From: Salvator merianae
Taxonomy: Eukaryota; Chordata; Lepidosauria; Squamata; Teiidae
NCBI GenBank assembly: GCA_003586115.2
Contig: QVOM02000116.1
Span: 43,967,024-44,031,023 of the forward strand
Direction of reading: 5' to 3'
Length of the DNA: 64,000 nucleotides
A program made the translations under genes and the position numbers. A model generated the notes under the pieces. That model was not told the DNA's origin and searched no databases. It worked only from the letters and a program-made list of their open reading frames with translations. Positions 32,600 through 45,424 of this stretch are shown here, in pieces (positions within the stretch are counted from its first letter, which is position 1; each line of letters opens with the position of its first letter).

Positions 32600-33860
32600 C
32601 TTCTTAAAAACCTGAGACACCCTGCTGGATTAATACAGAGGCTTAAAAGCCTAAGATAAGGAGGAACAAAGGAACTTTGTTCATCACCATCTTAACTGAA
32701 AGTCGACCTCTGTATAGGAAATGTACATGCCTCAACAGGCAAAGTTTTCAGTTGAACCATGTCTGACCTTCATAAAACATAAATTCATGGAAGGACCTTT
32801 CCCCTATATTCCCAGACTTATCACACATTCCTCTCCTATTATTTAAATCCTTGCATCCCAGACAGATTCCTTCCAAGTTTCTCTTCCTTTTTCCAAACTT
32901 ATTTGTCTGGCAATCCAAGCTGCTTCCACATCACATGCCTTGCTGTGCAATGTGAAGGTCGGTCCTTGATCACTCAATCTCGATAGTAACATTTCAGGGA
33001 GCTGTCCACCCTGCTATGGTGTCATTGTGGCCTAACTCCAGAGGGCAGAAATAAAAGTTCCCTGGCCTCCAAAATTGTGGGTGGGTGGGAATTAATGTAG
33101 TTTGATGAAATCATCCTATTTCTGGGACCATTTCCTAGAGCCTAATGAAATGGTGCTAAGCTTCACATGCTGCTTGGACTAGTCGCAACATGGTGAACAA
33201 CTGGATCAATCCACCATAGGAAATGCTTCAAAGCTGTCTCCTGTCAGTTGCCTCCCTGTGTGTTCCCCGGGGGGCTGTGCCTCCCAAGGCTTGCTCTGGG
33301 AGCAGATGCCACAGTCGTCAGAGGCAGCTAGCATACTCCTCAGAGACTGTATGAAAACAGCCCCACTGTCTCATCTCACACCTCGTTCAGTTTTCAATGC
33401 CAGTCTCTGCATCTTTGAACTTTTCAAGAATCTTCTGTCTGTACTTAGGACTATGGAGATCTTCAGTAAAGTACCACCAACAATGCTATGCCTAGAATGA
33501 CCGACCTGTCAGATTAAAGTGGACATTTACCTATTGCTCAAAGAAAGGAAACTGTCATCAAAAGTACAACACATTACCTAACTTATGTTCTTATTCATTT
33601 ATAAACAATAAGACCATTTTGGCAAAAATATAGCTCAGCGCCATAGACAAGACAAACTGCACAATGCTAAATTGGCACCATGACATATACACTTAGAACA
33701 CATCCCATCATAAATACTTGCAGTAGCACTTCAACAGGCTTTCTTCTATTCTCCTGCCCCATTTCCATCATTGCAGAGTGTGGACTCACTTTCAGTATGT
33801 CCTTTCAGACAAAAGTCTGGCTTCTGAAGCCATTATTTTACTTTTGGGCATAGTCCCAGC
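32600..33860. other. Anonymous sequence
   Basis: No family or gene recognised. Frames are short and lack splice context. Confidence 0.5.
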
Positions 33861-33865
33861 CAGAG

Positions 33866-33907
33866 GCATCAAAGCCAGAGAATGAAAGTTCCCCAGCTTT
33901 GATATCT
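33866..33907 (+). repeat. Dispersed motif family 'ATCAAAGCCAGGGAA', copy 2
   Basis: GCATCAAAGCCAGAGAATG then AAAGTTCCCCAGCTTTGATA, itself an imperfect palindrome (ATCAAAG...CTTTGAT). Confidence 0.5.
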
Positions 33908-33909
33908 CC

Positions 33910-35080
33910 ATGGTTGGAAGCAGAGGGTGCATGCAACCAGCATGCTTCCTACTCTTCGGGCCACAGCATTTGCTCAGGCCTTCTAGCAGCAGGATCTTCT
34001 GTTGTGTGAATCCTGCCCAGCAAAAAAAGTGAACAAGTCCCTTTCCCTCAAAAGTAAGATGAAGGGATGCAGAAGCAACAGTCTATAGAGAGGGCTCCAA
34101 AACTTAGGCAGTAAATTATATCATACAACAAAAGGCTCTCGGGAGCTATTTTCTGCCTGTAACCCACTAGACAGTCATTTATTTATAAATGACTTCTGTA
34201 CTTCTTTCAAGATTAAAATAATGTTTTTTTTTTTAAAGTTTGGATGCAGTATTATTACTAAAAGACCTTGAAAGCAGGATAACATTTCAATGCTTGCCAA
34301 TAATTTCACTTAAAACAAAGCTAGAATGCAACAAATTTTGAAAATCAAGTATAGATCTTAATCAAAATATCACCAGATGAATCTCAGCTATAATGCTACT
34401 AATATTTTGATTTCTTTTGTCAACATTACAGAAAAGAATAGAATTTATAAATATATTGCTTGTTTCTAGGATTTAAAAAAACTAGATTTTTGAAAAACTG
34501 CTTTCTTACAAACAGACTTTTCTTTATAGGTTGACGGAAATTTGTTAAATGATTATTTGCTGTGTTTTTAAAAAATGATGGAATTTCACATCAGTTTTAA
34601 TACAGCCTTCTGCTAATGAACACAGACATTTTATGTAACTTTTGTATGATTCTTAGTCGTAGAAAACTGATAAGGAAACCAACCGGTAATCAAATGAAAA
34701 GAAAATGGAAGGAAATTGCTGAAAATGCAGCTAAAGGTACCTTCATATTCAATGAAATTTAGCATCAAAAAGGGAAAAATATAATCTATGCTGGAATTAT
34801 GTTTAACATAAAAGAACATAAGCTAAAATATAACCACTGCCTGGAGAGTACTTTTATATAACTTGTTTATATACACAAGTTACAATAAGTATTTACTTAT
34901 TTAGGTATTTATTTTTATAATATAATGCATCATGTTACATCATATTACCTTATCCCCATATTACTTCCTATTCCAGCACCCTTATAAAAGATTCCTGCTT
35001 TTACAAAATACTCCAATATTTGTATCTATTCTTCAAAATAACTCTTATATGGGCAACTGAGTGAAAATTCACATTACTTA
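33910..35080. other. Anonymous AT-rich, unique-looking sequence
   Basis: T-run near 34225. The 34.3-35.0 kb stretch is AT-rich without a recognisable family. Confidence 0.5.
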
Positions 35081-35082
35081 TG

Positions 35083-35545
35083 GCCTTTTTGCACTTGTTG
35101 GCTAGCAAGCTTGCAGACACTCACTAGACAAGTGCATTCACACCGCATGACCTACAAGATCAGGAGCAGATTCCAACTGCTCCCAATCACGGTTAGCTGT
35201 GGAGCTCTAAATTGTGCTCTACAACTTGACCAGGAGCAGCTAGCCAGCTCCCAATTAAGTGTGTTTGCATCCACTTCTGGGTGTGAACACATGCCCACAT
35301 GGTGTGTCACAGCTGTACCTGCACAATCACATGATTGTGCCTGCATGCACTTGCACAATCTGCAGTGCTGTTGGTCACCAAGGCTGCGGCCGGATGCTTC
35401 CCAAATGCTGTTGTGGCAAGGAGCAGGAGCAGACCACCAGCATTCACAGTGCAAATGTTGCTATCCTGCTGGTATCACATTCTACACTCTGCAGTGTAGA
35501 CGGTGTCCATGCTGCAGGGTCCATTCCATCTTAGAACAAGATAGT
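35083..35545. mobile_element. hAT-like MITE, inverted relative of the 19.0-kb copy
   Basis: Starts TATGGCCTTTTTGCACTTG and contains GGAGCAGATTCCAACTGCTCC, AGCTGTGGAGCTCTAAATTG, TGCATCCACTTCTGGGTGTG and CACAATCACATGATTGTGCC (palindrome). ACTTCTGGGTGTGAA is the inverse of TTCACACCCAGAAGT in the 19.0-kb element. The right end is approximate. Confidence 0.6.
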
Positions 35546-35639
35546 CATCTTATTCTAAGGCACCAAGTATAAAAATGCTCTCAGTAAAGAAACCATACTT
35601 AGTAAGGATATTGTGGTATATCAAATAAGATGTATTCTC

Positions 35640-35878
35640 CAAAATTCCAGTGGCATTCTTGGGGGCTCCTGGCCTTTGGAGGCTGAGGAGTGGCTTCAAA
35701 GGTTGTGCTCAGCCTCTGACAACAGCTACCAGCTGGGAGGGGCTGTCCCAATGCAGGTGGTCGTATCCTACTCCAGTACCAGCCCATCCCAGCCTGGGAT
35801 GGGTTGCGTGTCCCAGAACAGGACATCCTGCCCTGTCCCAGGTAATAAAGGTAAGTGTGAAAATGGGGCCAGTCTCAT
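35640..35878. mobile_element. hAT-like MITE fragment ending GGTAAGTGTGAAAATGGGGCC
   Basis: The right end, GGTAAGTGTGAAAATGGGG, is the inverse of the TIR type GGGCCTTTTTTCACTTACC seen at 63.3 kb. The interior has CCCATCCCAGCCTGGGATGGG, a perfect palindrome around 35788. The left end is undefined. Confidence 0.5.
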
Positions 35879-36437
35879 AGAGCTTTTTAATGAAAATGGT
35901 ATAAATCCATCGCAATACCATACACTGGGGAAAGCACACAAAACGAAACACTTGGTTCCAATAGGACTTAAGATAAAAACATTAGTCTTATGTAAAGATA
36001 AACTGTGTTATTGCCATACTAGACCAGAGGCACAATTTGCCCATAACTGAACAACTTGAAGAATCCCTTTTCCTGATTATTTGCCATGGAAACCATGCTC
36101 AGTTTTTTACACATGACCAAGCACAATAGCAGTGAAAAAAGAGACAGGAAGAGACAAAAAAGCAGAGATAACTTTATATATCAGCTTTCTTTCTTCTTTT
36201 TTTTTAATCACTGCTGATGCTTCCAGACATTTGGTTGATTTAAGCTTCATTTATACCAGCTCATGTCCAGAGGTGGCCAGGATGGAAGTACTGGGTAGGT
36301 GAACTAGTGATTTATTAGTAATTCAAACCAAGAAATTGCAGGAAATGGGTGACTGATTTATAATCAAGTCCCAGTTTGTTACTGGTAGATTGCATTCACA
36401 TACTGGTTAAATGTTTAGATTACTAGTGGTTGTCAAC

Positions 36438-36720
36438 TAGAGATGTGCAAAATTTGATTCTCATTCACAAATTTGAATATATTTCACATTTGTGTATATT
36501 TGCATCAAAATGAAAATACAATTTTTTGCATTTCCAAAACTTTGTTTGAACAGAACTTGTCTCCCACTTGTGAAAATGAACAATTTGATCAAATATTCAT
36601 GTTTTGCTGTGTTTTTGCCCATGAAAAGGGTCTTTTCAATGGAAAAAAAAAAATGTGGAAATGAGCAAAAACAAATATGAAAAACTACAAATGCAAAAAG
36701 CTACAAATACAAAAACACCT
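36438..36720. mobile_element. hAT-like MITE, 'TAGAGATGTGCA' family, truncated
   Basis: Starts TAGAGATGTGCAAAATTTG. GTTTTTGCCCATGAAAAGGG and TCTTTTCAATGG match the 20.9-kb copy. The far terminus is missing and another MITE-like sequence begins at ~36720. Confidence 0.65.
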
Positions 36721-37085
36721 ACCTGGCCAGGATTGCTCCAGCTGCAGGTATTCCTACTAGAATGGTTCCCAGCTGGAGCAGTCCAGCTGTCCTGGAACAA
36801 GGCAATCCGCACTTGGGATGGCTGTTCTGGGACAGCCCCTGCACTGCCCCAGGCTACCACAAAGCTTGTGCGAGCTTTGGAGCCCCTGGGGACCCATTTT
36901 GGTGGCACAATTTAGCATGGTCCCGCCTGCTAAACCAGCACATGGATGCGTGTGCCCTTCTGCGTGCCTCTCCATTTTGAATCTACATACTGCTACAGAG
37001 TAGGTTCACAATGGGTGTGGCCTCTCTGTTTCATACCAGTGTGCGGAAGAGAGAGGTCCAGAAGGGGTTTACAGGTAAGCATACC
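36720..37085. mobile_element. hAT-like MITE, degenerate
   Basis: ACCTACCTGGCCAGGATTGC start, GACCCATTTTGGTGGCAC and GCTTGTGCGAGCTTTGGAGCC internal blocks shared with the 22.4, 43.6 and 61.3 kb copies, and GGTAAGCATACC near the end. Confidence 0.45.
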
Positions 37086-37089
37086 TGTA

Positions 37090-38565
37090 TCAGTTTACAG
37101 CTAAGTCCAGAAAGCTCCTCTGGACTGTATACAAACATAATCAAAACAGGGAGTGTTTTTTGATATTGCCAGTATGTTCCTGAAATGTAAAGAATATTGT
37201 TGCAGGGCTTGTTGCATTCCATCTTATGTTCTAGTGCCAAATAAATTACAAAATGTTCCTATATGCTATTCTTTTATGATAGTATTGGTGCAGTTGTACT
37301 GCTCCACGAACTTCTCTGCTAAACAATAAACTGAGGTCCTTTCCCTCCTATGAAAGACCTCCTTGTGAAGGTAATATTGGGTTTTTAAAAATACTTCTCT
37401 CTGTAGCATATGAAGATGATTATTAATTAAAATAGCCAATCCTGTCCCTCAGCTAGAATTAAAGTCTGTTTATACAGGTAAAGATTATAGAGTTTCATCA
37501 GCATAGCAGATTTTCTCTTCCACTGACTTCTGAAATTTCATGTTGTCCAAACTTTGGGAAAGCTGATATTTGCATAAATGGATGATATATGGGTCCCTGA
37601 AAAGTATAACTTCATGTAAGCATTATTAAGATATCACAATCTTAAATAAACAATTTTGGAGCTACAAAACAGAAAAAGTGATCGATCATAACACCCATCT
37701 TTATTCACAAATTGTTTCCAGATGGGGTTGCGGAGGGAGGAACATTAAAAAAATCCAGTGCAGATTAAACCATCTTGGAAAGATCTAGTAGACTGCCAGA
37801 TCTATTCTTGAATGTAATTTCTTCCTGTAATTATTCCTTGAAAAAAGTTGTATTTACATTCAATTTACTGGCTTCTCAGAGAATACATCAGAAATTGATA
37901 CATTCTCCGTGCCTATTGAAGGTTATGCACAAGACAAACTATTGCCAAGTTTTAATTTCAAAAACACTGGCCATCTGGATGGGACCAATAGTCAAGCCAG
38001 AGGAGAATTGGGCAAGGCCATTTCTCAAGTGTTCTTAAGAGAGATTGAACCTGACAGAAGATGAAATGGAACCCCCTGTATTTGAGGCATGGATGTTCCA
38101 AGGAAAGCAACTAATCAACACTTCTCTCACTTATGTCTTTGGATGTAGGAAAAAGCACTCTCAAATCCCATAATCACTGTGTTGACTATCCATATCTTTT
38201 GATACTTCAGCACATCAGCAACTCAATGTATTGTGAAAAATGTGCAGAATATCTGTGTTTTAATCTACATTAGCGTTCTCTTCGATTCTATTCATAGCTG
38301 ACCAGAACTTTGTCACGCAACTTTCTCATGACAGAAGTCTTATGCTATGGGAAGTTAAGCAATCAGTGAAAGGGAGCAGCCATTCTGAGTACATGTGAAC
38401 TCCAAAACAACAACTTGAGTACCTAGTAAGCACAAGGCAAAATATGAAGCCAGACATTTGCAAGTTCTGCACAAGTATGGAACAGGCATGGTGGGGATCA
38501 CTCCTTGACTGGAGTGCTTGCTTTCACCCGAGAGCAAAGTAGGAGGGGCATCCACTCATCTTGGC
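37090..38565. other. Unique-looking sequence
   Basis: No family, RNA gene or splice-flanked frame recognised. Confidence 0.5.
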
Positions 38566-38573
38566 CATTTGAA

Positions 38574-38668
38574 GTTCAAGGCTTAGGACTGAAAGTTCCC
38601 CAGCATCTACCAGACAGATAAAAGCCAGAAATGGTGCTGAAACTAGGCCATTTTTGGTACTTTGCATC
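38574..38668 (+). repeat. Dispersed motif family, copy 3
   Basis: CTGAAAGTTCCCCAGC is shared exactly (15-16 bases) with the 33.9 and 51.8 kb copies. AGCCAGAAATGGTGC and GGCCATTTTTGGTACTTTGC match the downstream part of copies 1 and 4. Confidence 0.5.
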
Positions 38669-38959
38669 ATGGATCTGGACAGGTAGGTCAATCCAATGGT
38701 TACAATGCTGCCTTTTGCAGAGCAACGTTTCCCTCTCTGTCAAAGGAGCATCTCCAGGAAAAGATTCTGATCCTGGGAGCAGGTCAGGCACAGCTGACAT
38801 GCAGATTTGGCCCACTTTTAGCATATAGCCTTTGTGCTACTCAGATCTTGTCATTGTTATGTAGCTATTGTGTGTTCTGTGTGCCATGATATATAATCTC
38901 TTGGGGACCCCCCATTTACACCATTGATCAACTATCTAAAGAAGTGGTTCCTCCCATTC

Positions 38960-39038
38960 ATACATGTCTTTCTATTAAGATATCCTGGAAAGGCTCTTTT
39001 GGCAGTGCCGTCACCATCAGAAGTTAATAGGGAGGGTC
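38960..39038 (+). mobile_element. L2-like LINE fragment, part 1 (split by insertion)
   Basis: Runs up to the GGAGGGTC target site. The LINE text resumes at 40362, so the hairpin element landed inside it. Confidence 0.45.
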
Positions 39039-39260
39039 TAGGGATGTGCACGAAGGCACTTTTCCCTTTTCGCTTCGCAGGAATGCGAAGCTCCTAGGCT
39101 TCGTTTTCGTGCGAAAAAATACGCACAAAAATGAAGCCCTTCGTTTTCACGGCGAAGATTTTTGCCGCGAATGGAAGCAGAGAAAACAAGGCGAAGGGAA
39201 GAGCTTTGCCTTAATTTCTCTGCTTCGGATTGCGCTCACCTCTCTCTCATTCCCACCCCT

Positions 39261-39998
<738 letters not shown>

Positions 39999-40361
39999 TG
40001 GCTGCTGGCTGCCTCATTCACCCTAGTCTGTCAGTGCTCGCGCTGACAGCCTAGGGGGGTGAGTCAGTGAGGGGAAGAGAAGGAAAATCAACGGGAAGGG
40101 AATCCCTCCCTTCCGTTAAGTTTTCTCCTCTTCCGCTCGCTGCTGGCTGGCTGATTCACCCTAGGCTGTCAGCGCCAGTGCTGACAGCTAGAGAGGTGAG
40201 ACATCGGCAAATTGCAAAGGTCCCGAAATGCTTCGAAAAATTGAGGGACCTTCGCAATTCGCATTCGTGATTTCTGTTGCCCTTCGCATTCGATGCGAAG
40301 AGCACGAAATCACGAAATTCGATCGAAAATCGAATGCCACGAAGCTTCGTGCACACCCCTA

Positions 40362-40560
40362 GGAGGGTCTTCTCTGTGATAGTTCATGGGCTGTGGAATG
40401 GCCTCCCTTCTGAGGTGTGTCCTGTGCCATACTTCTAAGCATTCATATGGTTGGTTAAGATGAATCAGTGTCATAGGTAAGAGTCTTTCCAGTTCTACTA
40501 AGAGACGTTGAGAACTTGACCTGGAACCTTTGGGCATGTCAAGTATGTGAGCTAACATTT
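40362..40560 (+). mobile_element. L2-like LINE fragment, part 2
   Basis: GGTCTTCTCTGTGATAGTTC, GGGCTGTGGAATGGCCTCCC and TTCTGAGGTGTGTCCTGTGCC encode the 'RVFSVIV.GLWNGLPSEV' end of L2 ORF2. The same box is at 2400 and 29.5 kb. Confidence 0.7.
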
Positions 40561-41350
40561 AAATAGAGCCCCTCTCTCCCATGGTTGTAATACCACCACC
40601 AACATTGCTGTGGTTGCCATAGATAACAGCAGCAATAGCTATGTGAGCAACGTAGACAAAGAAATACAGGTGAGCTTGTGTGAAATGCCACATCTAAGTC
40701 CTTTATGTTTTTTTAAAAAAAAATCCAAAGAAGAAAAAGAAAGGGAGTGTTTTTCCTAGGTTTGTTGCACATGAAATGAAAAATCAAGAAATTTTGTGTA
40801 GCCATACTAGTGAGATTTCTGTAAAAGATCAGTAACCAAGAGTAGTGTTGGCCAGTAGGAAGGGTCCTAAGACAGGATTCACACAGCATGTTTATAGCAC
40901 AATGGGAAAGTCCCCAGGGCATGGGGATAACACAGTCCATCCCGCCATAGAGGGACAGAAATTGCCATAAATGTCACTTTTTGTGCAGAGTGCAGAAAAC
41001 AACTTTAACTGCACATTTCACCATCTCCCCTCCTGGCAGCTGTTGTGCAAATAGATGATAGCAGCTATAGAGATCTACATATTGCAAGATCTGTCTGGGG
41101 CTGTTTAGAGAAGTGAAGAAAATGGTCAAATTCCAAAGCCTTTTCCTGCACTTTACTAAATGGTCCTGGCTGGAAACTTTGAATCCAGGAAACTTTTGTT
41201 CCCTGGCTTTCATGTTTCTGGGGGTGAACGGTAGAGGATGGACCAACATGACACCCAACTCTGAGACAGGCCCTGCGCTCCTGCCCTCTGCCCCCATAAT
41301 CTCACCTCCGAGCAGAGGTTGCCTGCATGGATCTGCTGTGACAATCGATG
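40560..41350. other. Anonymous, possible decayed MITE
   Basis: GACAGGATTCACACAGCATG at 40871 and AGGAAACTTTTGTTCCCTGGC at 41187 suggest decayed non-autonomous elements. Ends cannot be placed. Confidence 0.3.
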
Positions 41351-41359
41351 ATATGTAGA

Positions 41360-41640
41360 TGTGTCAACTGCACTCTGTTAATGAGTGACCTTCCCTGCAA
41401 CAGATAGACCTCCCTTTGAATGCAGCACACAGCTGTGTGATCAGTGCTGTAATTTAAAAGGATGTTAATGGAGAGGGGAAAGCATTGTTTAATTCCAAAC
41501 CACTGCTGCTGAATTTTAATCTGATTTCCTGTATTGGATGTGATTATATCTGATTAGAAACGAGGAGCTTTCACTCCAATCTACTAAATGCCTTTAACCT
41601 CTAGTACAATTTTCACATGTTTCTAAACTGCAATGCAAAT
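41360..41640. promoter_or_regulatory. Candidate conserved non-coding element
   Basis: Unique block: CTCTGTTAATGAGTGACC, AATTTAAAAGGATGTTAATGG, CTGCTGAATTTTAATCTGAT, TATATCTGATTAGAAACGAGG. Rich in TAAT cores and not repeat-like. Confidence 0.3.
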
Positions 41641-41644
41641 TTAA

Positions 41645-41990
41645 GAGCATAAGAAGTTAAGAACATATGAAATGTCCCTCTGGATTAGACCCATGGCCCA
41701 TCTATCCCAGCATCCTGTTCTCACAGTAGCCAACCAGCTGTAGAAAGAAGTCCATTAGCAGGAGACAATCACACACGTTGCCCTGCTCAGTCTCCCAGCT
41801 GCTGGCCTTCAAAAGTAGACCACTTCCTTTTACCAGAGGCAGACTCCCTGCCATTCAAGGGTAAAAACCATGGATAGCTTTGACTTTCATATAGTCCAAA
41901 CCTTTTTTGAAACTATCCAGGCTGGTGGTCAACATCACATATGTTGGTAGTGAATTCCAAACTTTAACTATGAGTTATGTTTAAATAAAT
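41645..41990 (-). mobile_element. CR1-like LINE 3' end
   Basis: AAGAACATATGAAATGTCCC, GGATTAGACCCATGGCCCATC, CATCCTGTTCTCACAGTAGCC and later CTATCCAGGCTGGTGGTCAAC and GGTAGTGAATTCCAAACTTTA are the reversed CR1 3' UTR plus the end of the coding part. It ends at AAATAAATAAATATG. Confidence 0.8.
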
Positions 41991-41999
41991 AAATATGTA

Positions 42000-42022
42000 G
42001 GGGTGGGTGGGTGGGTGGGTGC
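42000..42022. repeat. (GGGT)n short repeat
   Basis: GGGGTGGGTGGGTGGGTGGGT, five to six units. Confidence 0.85.
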
Positions 42023-42073
42023 TTGTCCTGATTCTTACAGGATACATCTTCATTGGTGACCCCTGGCTCTCAT

Positions 42074-42103
42074 ATTTACTTTGTTTGTTTGTTTGTTTGT
42101 TTG
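42074..42103. repeat. (TTTG)n short repeat
   Basis: Seven TTTG units, then GACCC. Confidence 0.9.
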
Positions 42104-42109
42104 ACCCAA

Positions 42110-42790
42110 GTCCAAAAATCCATTTAATGCAAAGTTCTCAAATACAGAACATAACAGATATTAAACTGATAAGAACAAATACTACTTGGATCTAATATTT
42201 TGGGCAGAAAAGAATAACTTTTCCCTATACATTCTATACAAACCATGTATAATTTTATACATCACTAGTATGTTACCAGTCACTTGCTCCTTTCTAGATT
42301 AAAAAGGTCCAAAGATTACCTCATACAGATGTTCCTCCAGCCTCTTGGTTATCTCAGGCTGCATTCAGAAGATGAGAAAATGCTGTCTGATAAGAGCCCT
42401 GGGGTGTGACAACCCAATACTTCTGCCCCCATTGGACCTACAACCAGCCTCCAAGATGTGAAAACTGCCCTCAGAAGTGACCTGCCAGTAAACCCCAGCA
42501 AATAACTGTGAGGCAACATTTCATCCACAGGTAAGAAGGTCCTATCATCTAGAGAGATGCTGATGGCAGGGCCTATTTACCTGTGCTAATTTCTTCCTGG
42601 TGTGCTTCTTCACATTGCAAAAAGTTCCCTAACCCATGGCAGGCCAAAGCTTCAAAGCTGTGGATCTTTTGTTCTGCGGTTTCAAAGTTTGTGAAACCAG
42701 GAAATGCTATTAGTGTCAAGATCAACATTAAGCAGGATCCTCATGGTGCCCTTATGAACAGCTGCAAACATGCCTCAAGGGAGAAAAAGC
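42110..42790. other. Anonymous sequence
   Basis: CAGGCTGCATTCAGAAGATG at ~42356 looks like the terminus of the 45.2/56.4/58.7-kb MITE family, but its partner end is not placed. It may belong with the fold-back that follows. Confidence 0.4.
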
Positions 42791-42804
42791 TGCCACTCCT
42801 TCCT

Positions 42805-42950
42805 GTCTCAAGATCAGCTGTGATCTTTATTTGGGAGGAAGAGAGAAACAGTCTCCCCACCACCAATGATGAATGCAGCTGTTCTTGATGGTGGGAGAGA
42901 GGAATAGGTAAGCCTCTCCCCCCCAATCATTATCACAGCTGATCTTGACA
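42805..42950. repeat. Fold-back around AAGATCAGCTGTGAT
   Basis: GTCTCAAGATCAGCTGTGATC at 42805 is inverted at 42931-42950 (TATCACAGCTGATCTTGACA), with purine-rich GGGAGGAAGAGAG against CTCTCCCCCCC inside. Probably part of a MITE. Confidence 0.65.
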
Positions 42951-43093
42951 CAGGGTAGGGATGCAGCCTCACCCGCCTGTCAAGATCCCACCTGGGGATT
43001 CCCTGGATGCAATTTTGATGGACAGGTGGCTGCCCTTCATCTACCCAAATCATACCCAATGGCCTAGGTATGACTCTGACAGCAGGGACAGAG

Positions 43094-43138
43094 GGCAGCA
43101 TGCAAACAGTACAGCATGCAAGCTGTTTGCATGCTGCC
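43094..43138. repeat. Perfect 16-bp palindrome
   Basis: GGCAGCATGCAAACAG (43094-43109) and its exact inverse CTGTTTGCATGCTGCC (43123-43138), 13-base spacer. Likely the centre or subterminal part of a decayed MITE. Confidence 0.85.
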
Positions 43139-43139
43139 A

Positions 43140-43612
43140 CTTCAAAAAGAGAGCTAGAAGCATAGTGCTCCCCTTAATTCAGGGAAGGAAGAGTACTATG
43201 TTTGTAGAGCTCTTCCCTTCATGTGCTTATATTGCCTCCGCCTCTCTCTTCTGAAACCTTCTGCAAATCTGCAACCAGCAAATCTACACACAATATTTCA
43301 GAAGCAGTTGCACCATCTCTGATTTCCTGAGTTTCTTTTAAAGCACACTTTAATTAAATGCATAGTATAGAGAGAACAGATGTTTAGTTCAAAGCCTCCT
43401 AGCACTAGATGATGAAGTGAAGGCAAAGTATCCAACTGTCAGGTTAAGATGTCACACACAATATCTCTGAGCAGAAATGTGCATTCAAATTATACCTTGA
43501 CCATGTGAAGGAAAGAGCAAAACTGTACTTATGGGATTGAGATACAGCCCTTATACACTCGCTTAATCTATTTTTATGTATGCAGACCTTGAAATACCCT
43601 TTTGGTTTAATG
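43140..43612. other. Anonymous sequence
   Basis: Nothing recognised. Confidence 0.5.
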
Positions 43613-43616
43613 TATC

Positions 43617-44121
43617 TAGGAGCCTTTCTGCACTGTCTCACCAGGATCTGAACCAGTGGGTCTGGACTGGTGAGGTCCACTGGTTTGGAACACAGCAAGA
43701 TGTGGTCTGGAACAGTACTATCTGCACAATGGTGCTGGTTCAGGCCATTGCCTGAGCTTTAGAGCCAGCTTCCAAGGACTCTGAAGGGCTAGGAATGAAA
43801 GATCCTAACCTCAGAGCCCTGGGGAGCCCATTTTAGCAGCGCACTTTGGTATGCCACCAAAATGGTCCCCTAGTAGTTCAGAACCTTCTTCACACCTTTA
43901 TGTTCTCAACTAGGCTGAGCTGGTATGCCGGTAGTCCTTGATGTCAAGGACTACCAGTAATCCAGGTCAGGGTCCCTCTCATCTGGATTATGCTCTGTCC
44001 TGTGTGGATGGAGCATACCAGCAGTGGTCAGGGCCTCCCATATTCCACACTAACATGCATCAGGGAGGTCCTTTGTGTACTTGCTGGTAAGGAATACCTG
44101 CAAGTGCAGAAAGACCCTAGG
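43617..44121. mobile_element. hAT-like MITE, 'TAGGGTCTTTCTGCACTT' family, both ends present
   Basis: Left end TAGGAGCCTTTCTGCACTG, right end CAAGTGCAGAAAGACCCTA, clear inverted repeats. Interior has TGGTCTGGAAC..., AGTCCTTGATGTCAAGGACT (palindrome) and GCTCTGTCCTGTGTGGATGGAGC. A clean 8-bp duplication was not found. Confidence 0.8.
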
Positions 44122-44124
44122 ATT

Positions 44125-45195
44125 CAATAGAGATACATATTCAACAGAATTTTATGGAAGGCTGAATTTTGAGTATTTGAGAATTTAGGGGCCTGGACTA
44201 TTCCATGAGGGTGTACCCAAAATGTGTCAGATGTTTGAAATGGTCACAATGTTGTGATTATTTTTTTTTTGCAAATGCATGGTTGTTAAGAATCTGATCC
44301 AACAAGCACCTTAAGATTTACAGTTTGGTTTCCTTGCTGTATTTCCACATGGGGGAAACAGCTGACAAAAACACTTAAATATATTAATTTAACATACCGG
44401 TATGATTACCAAAAAGAGTGTTCTTTCAAGTTTGTGCCAGTTCAGGACTGATGTAGGATGAACTGAGTCTAGAAATGTGTTTTTATATTACATGTGGACT
44501 TTTTTTTAATCCTTTAATTTGCTCTTTACTCTGGCTTAAGGCAAGACTTTGGCAGCATTCACATGGTCCTCTGGGCCTGATACAGAGTTGGTCAATGGGT
44601 GGGCCAGGTGTTCAGCCATGCAACAGATGCCGCCACCTCCCTCCCCAACAGCCTGAGGGATGGCTTAACATCAGAGTGGGATTTCCCACTGACAGGTGAG
44701 TTGGCATGGAAGCAGCCATTAGATAAGTGGCAATTGTCATGTGTCTTGTCTCTACAGCAACCAAAGATCTGACATTTCAGACCGTGTAGCCCAACTTCAG
44801 GTTTGACTTCCTGTTCCTCACAGATAAGGTCAGCCAGGGGTTTCACTTCTCTGCACAGACTTCTGCTTACACAAATTTTCTTAAGGGCAAGAAATACTAG
44901 GACGACGCTCCATAAATTTACTGTCAACATTGTCACTGCCATGCCAGATCCTGCTTCAGGCACCTCCCTCCAACCCCACTCAAAGTTTCAATCAGATGGA
45001 GCATTTGTTTAATCCAACCTTTGGCCCAAGGTTTAAAAAGTCTGAAGTTTCCAAATAGGGAGAAGGGAGAAAGGCACCTGGCAGGGATTCATGCCTCCAC
45101 AGGTCCTCTTTCACTCAATAAAATAAGATGGGTAACAAAACAAGAATTGAAACAGATAAAAATTGAACAAATGAAGACACATTTGACAGAGTAAA
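44125..45195. other. Anonymous sequence
   Basis: GGCAGCATTCACATGGTCC at ~44551 and TAACATACCGGTATGATTACC near 44390 are the only notable words. No gene recognised. Confidence 0.45.
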
Positions 45196-45198
45196 AAC

Positions 45199-45420
45199 AG
45201 AGGCTATGATCAGACACAACAAAGAAAAGCATCTCTGAGGTGGCTCAAAGACAGCTTTGAGGTGGGATTGTTCACACACCAGTCTGCCCCTCCCCTTTCT
45301 CATGAACATTTTACACTAGAAAAGGTGGATTAGAGAAGGTTGGGGACACGAGCACCATGCACTGTCTCTCTATGAGGTGCCTCCAAGTCACCCCTTTTGT
45401 TATGTCTGAACTCGGTCAAA
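45199..45420. mobile_element. hAT-like MITE, 'GCTGTATTCAGACA' family, copy A
   Basis: CAGAGGCTATGATCAGACACAA at the left and TTGTTATGTCTGAACTCGG at the right, inverted. The interior (TGAGGTGGGATTGTTCACACA, CTCATGAACATTTTACACTAG, GGGGACACGAGCACC) is nearly the same as at 58.73 kb. Confidence 0.75.
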
Positions 45421-45424
45421 GTGT

